64,000 nt of DNA from positions 51,204 to 115,203 of the forward strand of contig WNNJ02002647.1 in the NCBI GenBank assembly GCA_012934845.2, in the 5' to 3' direction. This document shows, in pieces, positions 22,050-36,000 of this stretch (positions are counted from its first letter, which is position 1; each line of letters opens with the position of its first letter). This stretch comes from Pomphorhynchus laevis (Eukaryota; Acanthocephala; Palaeacanthocephala; Echinorhynchida; Pomphorhynchidae). The position numbers and the translations under genes are program-made. The notes beneath the pieces were generated by a model that saw only the letters and a program-made list of their open reading frames with translations, did no database searches and was not told where the DNA came from.

Positions 22050-23565
22050 AAAATTTTTTAAATTTAATTATAAAATTCGTAGACGCAGTTAACTGATCCT
22101 TTGGCTAAACTTTTAATGATGGTCATTATGGTATATACATATTATTAAACCGTGTTGCAGTGGCTTTTTGAAAGCACGAAAACGTTTTATTTGATCATTT
22201 TTATTCTATTTTTATTCGATGCCCATCTATATATAAAACATATATTTATGAAATATAAATTTTTTATTATATTAAAAATATATTTTATAATATATTTAAA
22301 AATTATTATATTGTTATATAATATATAAATATTTAAATTTTTGTATATTATATATTTTTAAAATATATTTTATAATATAATTTTTATAACATATTTTTCA
22401 TTTATATGAAGCATAATAATACGATGTATTCCTTATTTGAATACAATTATAATATTTATTTGTAAATTCATAAAAATTGATTTTTATTTTAAATTTTAAT
22501 TATAATTTATATCGTTATATAAAAATAAATTGTATAAAATCTTATATAATTATTTTATATAATTATTTATCTTTATTTATATATCGTATAAGTCATAGTT
22601 ATATTAATTTTTAAATAAACTGTATAAATTCTTAAATAATTATTTAATATTTATTTCTATTTTTATTTATATGTTGTATAAAATATCGAGACTCAGTTAT
22701 CTGATCTATCATATTACTTTATATTACATATAATATGAAATGATATTATATAACTATGAGTTATGAACCTTTAATATTATTATATTAAATATAACTTTTA
22801 GCATCTCATGATAATATTATAATGGTATATCTTTGTTGGCAAACATGAGAAAGTGGTTTATTATTGAAAAAGTGGTTTATTCTTTAAAATTGATTTTTAT
22901 TTAAATTTTAATAATGAACTTATTGCTTATATAAATATAAATTGTATAAAATTTTATAATTATTTATTATTTATAATAAATAATACGAAATGATATTATA
23001 TAACTATGAGTCGTGAACCTTTAATATAAATTTATTAAATATAACGTTTTACATTTCATTGTAATATTATGATGATATACCTTTGTTGAGAATGTGGTTT
23101 ATTATTTTCTTTAATATTTTTAATTATTATAATATTATATAATATTTTAATTATTTTCTATAATTATTTATCTCTATTTTTATTTATATATCGTATAAGA
23201 AACATATACTCAGTTATATGATCCGAATTATTCTACTGACATGTTATTATTGTCTTGTGGCTTTTGTTTTCCCGTAATATAACCTGTCAGAAATACTGAA
23301 ACTATGCATTACTAATTTTCAAGCAATTATTTTTCAAGATCACAATTGACAAACTGTGATCTTTGTTGGCAAACAAGAGAAAGTGGTTTATTATGTAGAA
23401 AGTGATTTATTCCTTAAAAATTGATTTATATTTTAAATTTTAATAATAAATTTTATTGTGATATAAATATAAATTGTATAAAATCTTATATAATTATTTA
23501 TTATTTATCTTTATTTTTATATATAGTATAAAATACGTAGACTCAGTTAGCTTATCTGATATATG
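22050..23565 (+). repeat. Array of FB1-type half-arms
   Basis: At least four AT-rich copies (ending near 22100, 22705, 23225 and 23560) share the sequence AAAATTGATTTTTATTTTAA, a TATAAATTGTATAAAATCTT block and a terminal mark close to TAGACTCAGTTAGCTGATC. They are the inner halves of the FB1 foldback family and carry no coding sequence. Spacers include CTTTGTTGGCAAACA-GAGAAAGTGG repeated near 22831 and 23361. Confidence 0.55.
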
Positions 23566-23975
23566 ATGTTTGCATTGAGAGAACGATGGTTGTCATTTGT
23601 ATGATAAAATAGGGTAAGAGAAATAGGGTTAGAGATACGGAGAGAAAATACTCTCGATCTTTCATTGACACTTGGAAAATAAAAATGTGCATTATCTCTT
23701 TATTTTGTGCTGTGAAAATCTGCGTTATCGTTATGACGACGGCTGTGACTTTACTTTCTTTTTTTGTGAATACACATGTAGTGTCATGATCGACACATGT
23801 ATATGATCAGAGTAAAGTTGTCGTCGTATTCCACAGCAATATGTTTTATCTTCTTCTGATAATTGTGTTAGGCAAAAGCTTAAACGCGAAATTATAATCA
23901 AAAATAAAATTAACCGTTTACAGAGGAAACAGTCAAAGCAGTCAGAAAATCGAGCAATAGTCCGTTGATTACACA

Positions 23976-24065
23976 ATGGTCGAGCATTTTCTAGCTGGAA
24001 CAGCGAACGGACAAAATGAAAATGGAACGCCTGAACATGATGATTCTAATTGTAATTTTTGGCAG
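23976..24065 (+). CDS. Synd: Synd coding exon 1
   Basis: 30 codons, MVEHFLAGTANGQ to NCNFWQ, phase 0, donor CAG|GTAACC. FW followed by the next exon's NNY matches the family's DSFWEPGNYKR entry into the F-BAR. The 5' UTR (probably within about 23580-23975) may have further exons I cannot place. Confidence 0.8.
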
Positions 24066-27000
24066 GTAACCAACATTTTTAATTTCCTAATTGCTGTTAA
24101 AAAATTGTACATAATTTAAATGTAACATTTACTATAATAAAGTAAATTAAAAATGTGTTTTTAACAGTTTTTTTACAAAAGATAACTTTTTAACGAAAGT
24201 TACCTTTTGTATTTCTTGTTAGATAACAAAAAATAAATAAATAAAATTAAGTAAAGTGAACTTATTGTAATTTAAAATATTTTATTTAACATATGAAATT
24301 ACTTTGTGAAATATTATTATTTAATTCAACATTGGTTACCCCAAATGGGTCCAATATTAATAATGTTAATATATTAATTTGATTTACAATAAAAGAAAAA
24401 AAGAGAGAAGATCATTGTGCTTTCAATGTCTACGACCGAATGTATCGGTGCATTGAGTTTGGAACGCGGTGCTCGGAAACATTGTGATATCGTCCTGGCT
24501 AGAGCAATTTCTATTTTCATGCGGATCCACATTATTACACTGGAAAATTCAGACCTGCGTTTCTCGCTGGTCTTTTTCGCTAACACACGTAGAGTTTTGT
24601 TTGCTGCTCGGCCTTCACCACCTGTCGACGCAAATACTGGTGGGCAGATGAAACTGTGGTTAACTTCTCGTATCCTTTCTTCGTACTTGCTTAGCTTTCG
24701 TTGCTCATGATATTCGAAGCACGCAAAAATTACTGAAATTACTTTAAAAATACTAATAAAATGTTATTATTTTGAAATACATTTTATATGTTTACTTATG
24801 TCAAGTAATTGTCTAATACAAAAAAATATGATTATTCAATTATGCTATCAAACTAATATTATAAAATATTATAATATTATATTAAATAATTATAAATAAT
24901 ATTATATTATTTTACTAATATATTATTTAAATTAAATAAAGGTAATTAAATGTTATTAATATTGAATGTTAATTAAATATAAATGTTTATATTTTTGTAG
25001 ATGGTTTGCCCAGAACGATAACGAAGAGATAATAGTAGAGTAAATTCCAAAAGAAAATTTTGATTATAAATATTCAATATGTTCGTTAAATATTGCTAAT
25101 TAATATTAATTAGATGTTAATTAAATAAATCATAGAATATTCAAATTGGTGTTTATATTTTACTAAATTTTAAAATATATTTTAAATTATACGATTACAT
25201 AAATATTTTGCGTAGTCTTTTTTGATCGCCGACAAAGAGAACTTTGAAGCAATAACATAATATTGTGATATTGTTTTTATTATTTTATTTTAGAATTATA
25301 TTAATAGATATTAATATAATACTAATATATTAATAGATATTATCTGCTGTGAGAAATTACCGCAAACTGCATTTGTTAATGAAAAGCACAAAAAGACAAA
25401 ATACTTTAACAAATTTGATACAACGATAGTAGGCCATCGTTGCATATAATTAGCTTGAATTCTTATGCTTCTGATTATATCACGGCTTTTATTTTTAGCT
25501 TGTTCATATTATATATTGGATCAGATCAGATAACAGAGTCTACGTATTTTATACTATATATAAAATACGACCGAACATAGCGGCGGGGCTAAATACATGT
25601 TAATGACGTCTTTCCTATGATGAAATTTGATTATCTAGTATTTTATTCTAATACAACGTATATTATTTATTATCCATCTATAAAAATTGTCCGTTTAAGA
25701 ATTTAGACTTATTTTTATAATAATCTGATTATTTATATATTTAACTATTTTTTGTTTGATTTTATTTTTATAGTACCATAGTTTAAAATATACATCTATT
25801 AAATTATTTAAATGATTTTGAAGAAATTTAATATAAATACATGAATACATGAAGCATATAATTTTAAAAGTACATGAAATTGATTATGTATTTATGAAAT
25901 TATTCTGATACAAAGTATATTATTTATTATCCATAAATAATAATGTGGTATCGAGAATACATAATTTCAGTATTTCTGACAGAGGTTATATTACCGGGAA
26001 AACAAAGTTCATGGGTCAATAATAACTTGCCAGCAGAACAAATCAGATAACTGAGTCTATGTATTTTATACTATATTTAAATAAAAATAAAAATTAATAA
26101 TTTTAAAAATTAATAATTAAATAAGTTTTTATACAATTTATATTTATAAAATGATTGAATTGATTATGAAAATTTAAAATAAAAGTCAATTTTTATGATT
26201 CGACTAATATATAATCTAGGATAAATACGAATAAGGAATAGAGATCATCAATATGAACTACTATGTTATCAGGTTAACTGCAATATATATTTCAGATTTT
26301 AATTAGTAAAACAACAAAGATTTGGGATGATTTTTAGAAATCTAGGTTCGACAAAAGCCTTAATCAGTTGTAGAATACACGAATTCCATGACAACAGTGT
26401 ATTCCTTGAACACACTGACGAAATACTTCGAGTATAAAATAGACTACATATCCGAGTATGAAAGGATAATAACAGGCGGTTCTCATGGTAAATTATTCAA
26501 TATATTCAAATGAATGCACAATAAATAATATTATGAATATTATGAATTTATTATAAATTGATTGTTCACTCATATTGGTTATTTATTAGTGGAGAGAGTG
26601 GAGTAAAATATTTATTAAATCGAATTTTCAATAGCCTACTGCTATCATCTCCAGAAGTAAATGTTATAAAATATTTTTACATTGAAAACTCGATGATAGC
26701 AGTAGGCTATTGAAAATTCGATTAAATAAATAGTTTACTTCACTCTCTCCACTAATAAATTATTATGAATTTAGATGAATGCATATTCGTATTGTTTATA
26801 AGAATTATAAACAATACTATATTTTAAAGAATTATATAATGAATATAAATATTGCATATATTTTTTCATAGCTTCCAACATAAAATTTTAAGTTGTTACC
26901 CTAATTATCTTCATATTTTTCATTATAGATAAATAACTATCGCCATGTTGTGAAACGTGTGGAGGAAGGTTATCGACGATGTAATGATTTGATAAGCTTT

Positions 27001-30000
27001 TTACTGGAACGAGCTGAATGTGAGAAAAACTTTGCCCGACAGCTTCGCACGTGGGCTCGAAGATGGAGTGATCAGCTGTCTGACAAGCGTGGTTTAGAAT
27101 ACGGGACAGCTAACAAATCGTGGTCTGCCTTCATAACTGAATCAGATAAAACAGCTGATATGCATGTGGGAATCGCTGATAACCTGAAAATTGTCGCCAA
27201 TCAGTTGAAAGGTTGGCAGCGTGAAAATTATATAAAAACTGTATTATACAATAAAACTGTCAAAGAATTTGAAGATGATTTTAAAAAGGTTAGTTTGTAT
27301 TAATCATTAGTAAAGTTATTGCTTAACTGTTAATGAATATAAACATTTGGAAATTATTCGATATGAATTTAACGCTAAAAAATAAATAGTTACCAGATGG
27401 ATCTGCTAGAAAACTTTTAACATCAAATTTTATTATGTCGCATGATTATTTGGCATATAAGAACATATGTTAGGTGTTTACGAATTATTTTAGTTTTGAT
27501 AAAACATTAGATTTGCTATTTTTATAATTTTCGCATTGTTACCAATCAGTTATTTGATCGCACACTTTCTGGACAATAACCAAATTTTAATTCTCTAAAT
27601 ATTTATTTAGAATATTAAGTAAATGGAATTTTAAATAAATTCTATCATCATGTAAATTTCGAAAAATATAAAATACTTAAACTTAGTTTAAAATACGTTT
27701 TATAGTTTTTATAATTTTAGTTCGTCTTTAAAAATATGCATATACCTGTATTATTGACATTTATAAGTTTAATAGAACAGTGTAGATCGAATTTTAATAA
27801 AAATTACGCTCAATGATTGTTTCACCAACTGGCTATTGACATGCATTTTTTTTAAAATCAAAGGATTACGTTTGGTAATTACGTTTGATTCTTAGAAGTA
27901 ATTGTTTCGTACAAACATAATAAATAACACCCTGAAGATGCCGATTGATAGTTGACGAAATATAAATTGTGAATTGACAATAAATCTTCATAGTTCAGTT
28001 ATACTTATATATTCCTATTCTTTTAAAATATTGAAATCTTTTGATTTTAGAGAAAATCTAAATTTTTAAATATATAACTAAAATTAAATAAACACCCACT
28101 TTTACGGATTTAAATATTTGTAATATATCATTATATTTCAAACGTATGCATATATTTGAGAATGATGACTCACGTAATTTTTGAGAATCCGCTAAGTAGA
28201 TTTCTTTAAGTAAACTGAATCACATCGTTCACAAATTTAAATATTAATTGTAATATCGATAAAAGACTACAAGATAAAAGACTATCAAATATATTATATT
28301 ATATAGTTATTACAGAAACAAAGAAGCAGAAATTATCTGCTTCTTTTAGTTATTACAGAAATTTTAAATTGAATAAACTAATATTCAATTTAAAAGCTTT
28401 CGGTGATGCTCTTTTCAATGTAATTGAACTATACATATCTTTAAATAGTAAGAGAGCAAATAGTAAGTAAACACTTAAGAATTTAGTAAAAATGAGAAAT
28501 TCGAATCAAATCGGAATAAATTACTGTAATTTTGGCTTTTATTGTGTCGATATTTTCCATTCATAAGCCAATTTCGATATGTACTATTTTAAGAAATGAC
28601 ACAATTATGCTATAAAATTGTTATACAATATTATTACGCGACTTATTTAAAAATAAGTTCCCCGGATTATTTCACGTAGTCAGTAGTTTAATAGGATGTG
28701 AGTATATGTACAATGCTGTATATATATGATCACACGGACATATACATACGAATTATTTATACCATACATTTATAAATTTTATTACGATAAGCAATCGATT
28801 TAAATTTATAAATACTTTTATTTTAGGCTCAGAAACCGTGGAGCAAAGCACATGCTCGACTACAAAAGGCTAAGCGAAACTTTCACTCTGCATGTCGAGC
28901 ATTAAGTACTGCAGAGTCAATTAAAACTGCCACAGAAGTTGATGCGTCATTGACTGCAGAAAACGTAAGGACATAAAATATAACGAACACATCTTTTTTA
29001 TAACAAGTCAATGTTTTATTAACTCAATATTATTAGCGCTAATATGTATGTACGCTATCCGGAACTCATGTTCGATAATTAAATGGCATATTTTTATATA
29101 AAAACAAATAATCATTTATTAATTAAAATAATAAAAAAATAAATTATATTTTATAAAAATATATAAAATATATTTAACTTATATATTAATTTATATTAAT
29201 AATATAAATTATTTTATTTATATTAATTATATAAATTAATTATTTTAAATTAATTAAAAAAATTAATAAATTAATTTTTTTACATTATTTAATTTTATAT
29301 TTAATTTATATATTATTATTTAATTTATTACATAAATTTTATAATAATTTATATAATTATAAATTCTAATTATATTTATATAAAACATTAAAACATTAAT
29401 ATAATTCGTTAATTTAAATAATATAAATTACTAAAAATATTCCGTTCTATATATAGAACGGAATATTAATTATACAATCGTATTAGCGCTTCTCCTAACT
29501 TTACTTTCTCGAATGTATTAGTGTTCTATTGTATAATTGAACTAAATGCTTAATATTTTAATATTAAGTTGATACTAATCCATTATTGAATCCATTATTA
29601 TTGAATCCATCATTATTGAATCCATTATACTGATCCATTATTATTTTTCAAAATAAAATAATTTGAATTTAATAATTTGAAAAATCCATGAAAGGATTTT
29701 ATGCCGCCCACTATCTGGACATACAAATATGCTCATTCTTTTCCGTTGGAAAATACTGCTGATTTTCTATGATTTACATAAATTTTAAATAGTTGATACT
29801 GATCCATTATTAATAAAGAATCATTGGAGCTGGATCAAATAAAAGAGGAAATTGTTTTATTGATATTTCGCTATCATCTGTTAGCATCTTCAGAAAGAAG
29901 ATGCTAACAGTAATTAGCATCATTTCTGAAGATGCTAGTGATCGAAATATCAAAAATAATTTCTTCTTTCCTTTGATCCAGCTCCAATAATTAATTACAA

Positions 30001-33000
30001 ATGCTGAATATTTTAAATTTTTATTTGATCGTTCTTTGTTTCAACTATTAATTCACAAATAATTATTAACTACTTTTCATTATAGAAAAAGAAATCAGCT
30101 GACAGATTTGAAAAGGCCAATCGTGAAAAGGAAGCGGCCGAGTATAAATACCGCGCTTGTTTGGATGAGTTAGTTGAAATCATGCCTTCGTACAAAGAAA
30201 ATATGTTACAGGTATTTTATAATTAGATTTTGTCAGTGAGGTTTGTGTTTCCGTTTTAGGTATTTAATCGCTCGCAATCTTTTGAAAAGGACCGTCTTCA
30301 ATTCTTTAAAGATATATTTCGCTCAGCTCATAAATCCCTAGATACGTCGAGCCGAAATGAGTAAGCTATGATAACTTAAATTTATGTAAATTCAATTATC
30401 TCGTCTAATTTAGTAACTATTAAATTCTAGGAGATAATTATTTGTCGACTACACACACGAAAATATTATACTTTATCGCGTGGCTAATCAAATTAGTCAA
30501 CATATTAAGTGGCATGTGAATTTAATTTTAACAGATAATTATTTTTAAATACCAACGAATTTACATTTTAATTACTTAAGAAATATTTGACAGCCAATTT
30601 TGTGAAACAAATCTATGAAAATTTTGGAAACTAATATAACAATCCATTTAATCCAATTCATTTTAATTTTTATATCTAGATAATTGTGATCGAAAATTTC
30701 AGAATTTTCCTACACAGTGACTCTCTTGATCGTCATTAGAAATTGATCTATTGAAATATTAACAGGCAAAATTTTACCCAAACCATTTTCTTTGATTCGA
30801 CAAGTGATAAAGCTACGTATCTCATTGCTTTTGGTCTCAATTTAAGAAATGTAAATAAGAAACCCCTTAAAATTATTAGAAAAAAAATGATAAGTTAAGA
30901 ATTGTTTAATGACGAGGCAGGAAGTATTTGATGCAAGCCAGGAATTGTTTGATGGCAAGCCGGAAATTGTTTAATGCAAGCCATGAATTGATTAATACAA
31001 GCCAGGAATTGTTTAATGCAATCCAGGGATTGTTTGATGACAAATCAGGAATTGATTAATGCAAGCCAGGAATTGATTAATGCAAGCCAGGAATTGATTA
31101 ATGCAAGCCAGGAATTGTATAACGCAAGCCAGCAATTGTTCAAAACTGGTATCCACCTTAGCTTTATCGTTTTTTATAAATACGAGCCAATTCCTTTCCT
31201 CTGAATATAACATTCGTAATGCTGACCATTTAGAACGATAGTTCTGCTATCAATTATCTTTTTGTTATGTTTAAACAAAAAAGTAATTGAAGCAGTTCAA
31301 GAAAATCTGCTCAGCTAACTGAGTCTACACATTTTAAGTAATTAAGATAAATAATTATATAATATCTTTCTATATAAGATCTCTCTGTCTTTTTTAGTAT
31401 CATCCAGACTTATTCTGAATTACTGGGATACGTTGAAGCAATGGATTCTCATACTGATATTACAATGTGGTCTCAGCAATACGGAGCAAACGCTCCAATT
31501 GTACTTCCGGAATTTGAAGTATTCATCTTTACCTTTATTCATTCATAATAAGTTCGTTTTCGTGGCCATTTTGTTGTAGGAATGCCCAGTTGAAATGGCC
31601 GCAAATTCGTCTAACTTAAGTGCCAACTATGCACATGAGAATAAAAGCTTTTCAGATACGCTATCAAAGCAGACAATTTCAGAAGAAGCTGAGTGTTCAA
31701 CACCTTCACATAGGTAGTAACAATATTTGTGTTTAAATTTGTTATAATGTACACAATTTATCCGAACAAAACGTAAAATTCAGAGCACTAATGAAACTAA
31801 TCTCTTGGTATTTAGAGAATGCGGTTGTCTATATCCTAAAAATATCAGAAACAGTAATTTTTCTAACACTTGAGGAAGTTATTTAAATTTATTTTGAAAA
31901 TATGTAAATTTATTAAATATTTGATTTAATTTAAGGTAAAATATTAGAAAATTTTTACATACCATAAAGTTTTAGATTAATCAATGCTTAATTAATCGAT
32001 ATTGAATGCTAAGGTATTTTTCTTTGACTAATAAAGACACGTTTTCAAATTTTAGCTAATAAAGGCACGTTCTCAAACGTTTTAAGTTTTTAACGTCTTG
32101 ATTTTAAAAGCAGTTCCCTTAATTAGCGATATCTTAATATAAATACCTTTACAAGCTTAATTTAAGTATCGGATTTATTCCATTGTCTTATTACATTAAT
32201 AAAACAAAAACGGTCAACGCTTTAATCCATTAATTGAGTTAATAGTTTAATTTTGGTATCAATTAATAGATTATTCAAGTATATAAACTATTAATTGATT
32301 TTATAGTTTCTCTAAGATAATTCTATCGAATTATCAATCGGATAAGTTGTGCGTAATACATAGAGTACATTGCACATTTGTTTTGAAAACAATCAGCAAT
32401 GTGTTTCTTAACGTCCGTCTCATCTATCGCTATAGTGAGACAAATGCATGACCTCATTTTACTTATTCACAAACTAGTTGAGTAATATTGACTCCAGTGA
32501 CATGGCGGTTTTTCATTTTATTTATAAAATGTTGGATATCTTTGACCATAGTTCGGTTTATTTAAAGTAAAATTTCAGATACTTTATAATTAGGAACAGT
32601 ATCACAGTAAAGGCAATTTAGAATCTTTGACTAACAATTAAATTTATATTGATAAATAAATTGAATATGCATATTTCAAAATCAAAATAAGTATAAGCGA
32701 AACAACTTTTGATCGTCAATATACGACGAAACGAAGGTTTCCTTTTGTTAAATTTTTACAATCTACAATCAGTGCGAATATAACTTTCAAAAGATCGAAT
32801 GAATAATCGACATGCTAATATTTTTAAAAGGCGTTAAGCATTAAGCAATGGTTAAAGAATTTACGAAACATTCTTCGATCGTCGATGTTCAAAATGAAAG
32901 CAATGGTCTCACGCATTTTTAATTTTTCCAGTTTACACTTAGGAGTTACGAAGAGGAGTTAGGGGCCGAAACCTGATAGCATAGCAGTTCCTCCTAATGA

Positions 33001-36000
33001 CCTTTAATTCTTATTATGATACAACGTCTGTTATTTATTAGTCGATTCATAAAAATGACGTTTATTTTAAATTTCATTTTTTTAACTTGATTTAAATTAT
33101 AGAAAATCTAAAAACAATTATTAATTTTATTATTTAATTATTAAAATTTGATTTAGCATTATTATGTTTTGTTTATTTTATAATTATATTAAATACGTAG
33201 ACTCAATTAGCTGATTTAATTAATTAAATATACTTGATTATTAAGTAATGGTATAGTGAAACTTACCCAGATATGTTCTTTATCCCAATAATATCCAATA
33301 TTATATTCTCTATGGTAATTATGAGTCATAATTAAAATTTTAAAAGTTATATGATTTTGATCTTTGAAAAATTAAACTTTACAACATACTCTACGTATTT
33401 AATGTAATTATAAAGTAAACAAAATAATAATGCTAAATCAAAAATTAATAATTAAATAATAGATAATTGTTATAAGATTTTATATAAGTTATATCAAATT
33501 AAAATAAAAAATTGAAATTTAAAATAAAAGTCAAATAATAAGTTGAATAACAAATAATTAAAAAGATTTAATACAATTAATATCAATTTAAATTTAAAAT
33601 TGAAATTTAAAATAAAAGTAAATTGTTATGAATAGATTAATAAATAACAGACGTTGTATTAGAATAAGAATTAGAGGTCATCTGGTTGAACTAATATGTT
33701 ATCAGGTTTCAGCCCCTAACTCCTCGACCAACATAGCAGCGTGGCCAAACACGTGCTAACTTTAAACTTTTAACATTAAACTTTACAAAATCTATATTAT
33801 AGCTTTTCGAAATATAAAATTTAAACTAATTTTGCATATTCGATCGTAAAATTCAATCATCTGTTGTAGAACAAAATTATTGAGTTAAACATTTTATAGA
33901 TTATTTGTAACTACCTTTTGTTTTAGCGTGAATGGCGAAATTAATAACAATGCAAGTTGCATTACAAGACCAATTGGATTCATAGATAGAACGATATGTG
34001 GAAATGTCGATAATGCAGTTTCTTCAAATCAGTTCATACCAACTGATGATGGCCAACCTGTTTTCATTTTACCTAAAAATTCTGAATACCCTGAAGTTTG
34101 TAATCCTTTTCACATACCACTGCCTGAGAGGTAATTTTATCGTTGACGCAGCGTGCATTCCGGCGTCTCTAATTATAAATATATTAGAAAAAATTCTCTT
34201 TTATCTATAGACGTTTAGGCTTTACAGGAAAGCCGTATTCAATATTTTAAATTTTAATCACTCAAATTTATTCAGACTCAATCTTTATATATATTTATTT
34301 ATAAATAATATAAATAAATATATTTATACATGTCATATATATAACTATGTGTGGTAAATCACTTTTCGTGATCTATCTTTGGAATACTATTTTAATAAAT
34401 TGAAAAGGTTTACACCGGAATAACTATTGAAATTTTATTTTTATACGTCTTGTTTTTATAACCGCCTTGTTCACAAGGCGGTTAAAAAATTCAGTTCAAT
34501 ATTTCAATAATTGCTGTTATCGTAATACTAATAATAAGATTTTCTTAACAAAAGCATATATAAGTCGATAAATACACAAAAACACTTAGTTCGATGGAAT
34601 AGCATTCTTCTACGTTCTATATTCGTCAACAACTTTAGACTTTAGTATATCATCATGGCTTCAGGTCCAGAAAAATCTGAGCCACGGCCGCACCAGCGCG
34701 CCGCCTTCCAACTAAACCATTCGGGGTCTTTCACCTCCTCATAGAGAGGGGGTGAGATACCCCGAATTAGGGGACTTCCTCTAAACTAATCCCGAGATAG
34801 CACAAGTACCCTAAAGGCGTACTTGGATTTTCCTTTCAATGACAGATGCTGGGCCCGTTTCAGAGCCCATCTAGTTCTCTTCAAAATACGTTTGAATCTA
34901 TCCAGGCCAGCTTTCGCCGACCAATTCATCGTAACGGTGAACCCCAGATATTTTACTCGATCCGTGAAGATGAGAAGTAGTTGAGGTTGCAAAATGGAGG
35001 AGAGCGCAGAGAGTGCTAATCTCTTAAGTTTTTGCTTTGTTGCAGGGGCGCCATGAAAGACAACCACCTGCGAAATTTTATTTTTATACGTTTTGGCTAA
35101 TCGCCTTGTTCACAAGGTGGTTAGCCAAAATCTTGAAAAAATATGCATAAATGCATATAAATATACTATTTATACCAATGTTTCTTGGTCACTGATAAAA
35201 TATTAACTGAATAAAAGTTTATTGTTGTGATTGTTTTTATTCCCCATATGTTAGCTTTAAGCAATGCTCTGTATTAAAGTTTTTGGATACAAAAGTATAT
35301 TTGGACAAAGACAATAAATGTCAAACAACGATTTATCGAAAGCTGCATACATTTCCTCTGTATTTACATGAATTTAGCTTGCACCCAAAAGGCCAAACAA
35401 GGAATGATTTACGACGAACTACGATATAAAAGAATTGCAGTAATCCTGATGATTTGCAAATTAGGCTTTAAGAATTAGCAAATTCGTTTAAATCAAGATT
35501 ATATACACAGAGAAATTTAGGGAGAATTTCGAAAACCTGAAACTCAATAACTAAAAATCCTTTCAAAATCGAAACTAGTTAGTGACAAAGTTAATACTAT
35601 TTTAGTTATTGGGTCGAAGTTTCATAACGGAATAAGGAACATAACACGCACTTGTTTCTGGGTTACTTTACTGTTAATTATACAGATATATAAGGATTAT
35701 GATTATTCTTGTATTTCAGATATATGACCTTGTAAATAGTTCAAAATATCAAAATTTAAAACATTAATAATATCTACCAAAATATTAAATAGTTGATAAT
35801 GATCTATTATTGGTATAGAATTATTGGATAAAAGAAAAGAGGAAAAACATTTTTTATTGATATTTCCCTAACCTCTGTTAGCATCTTCAGAAAATTCAAA
35901 AAATTTGTAATTTTATGAAGATGCTAACAGAGGTTAGCGAAATATCAATAAAAAATGTTTTTTTTTCTCTTTTCTTTTATCCAGCTCTAATAATTATATA

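Noticed and set aside
31013-31213. Repeat proteins on both strands
   Set aside because: Pure translation of the 21-bp minisatellite within a syndapin intron.
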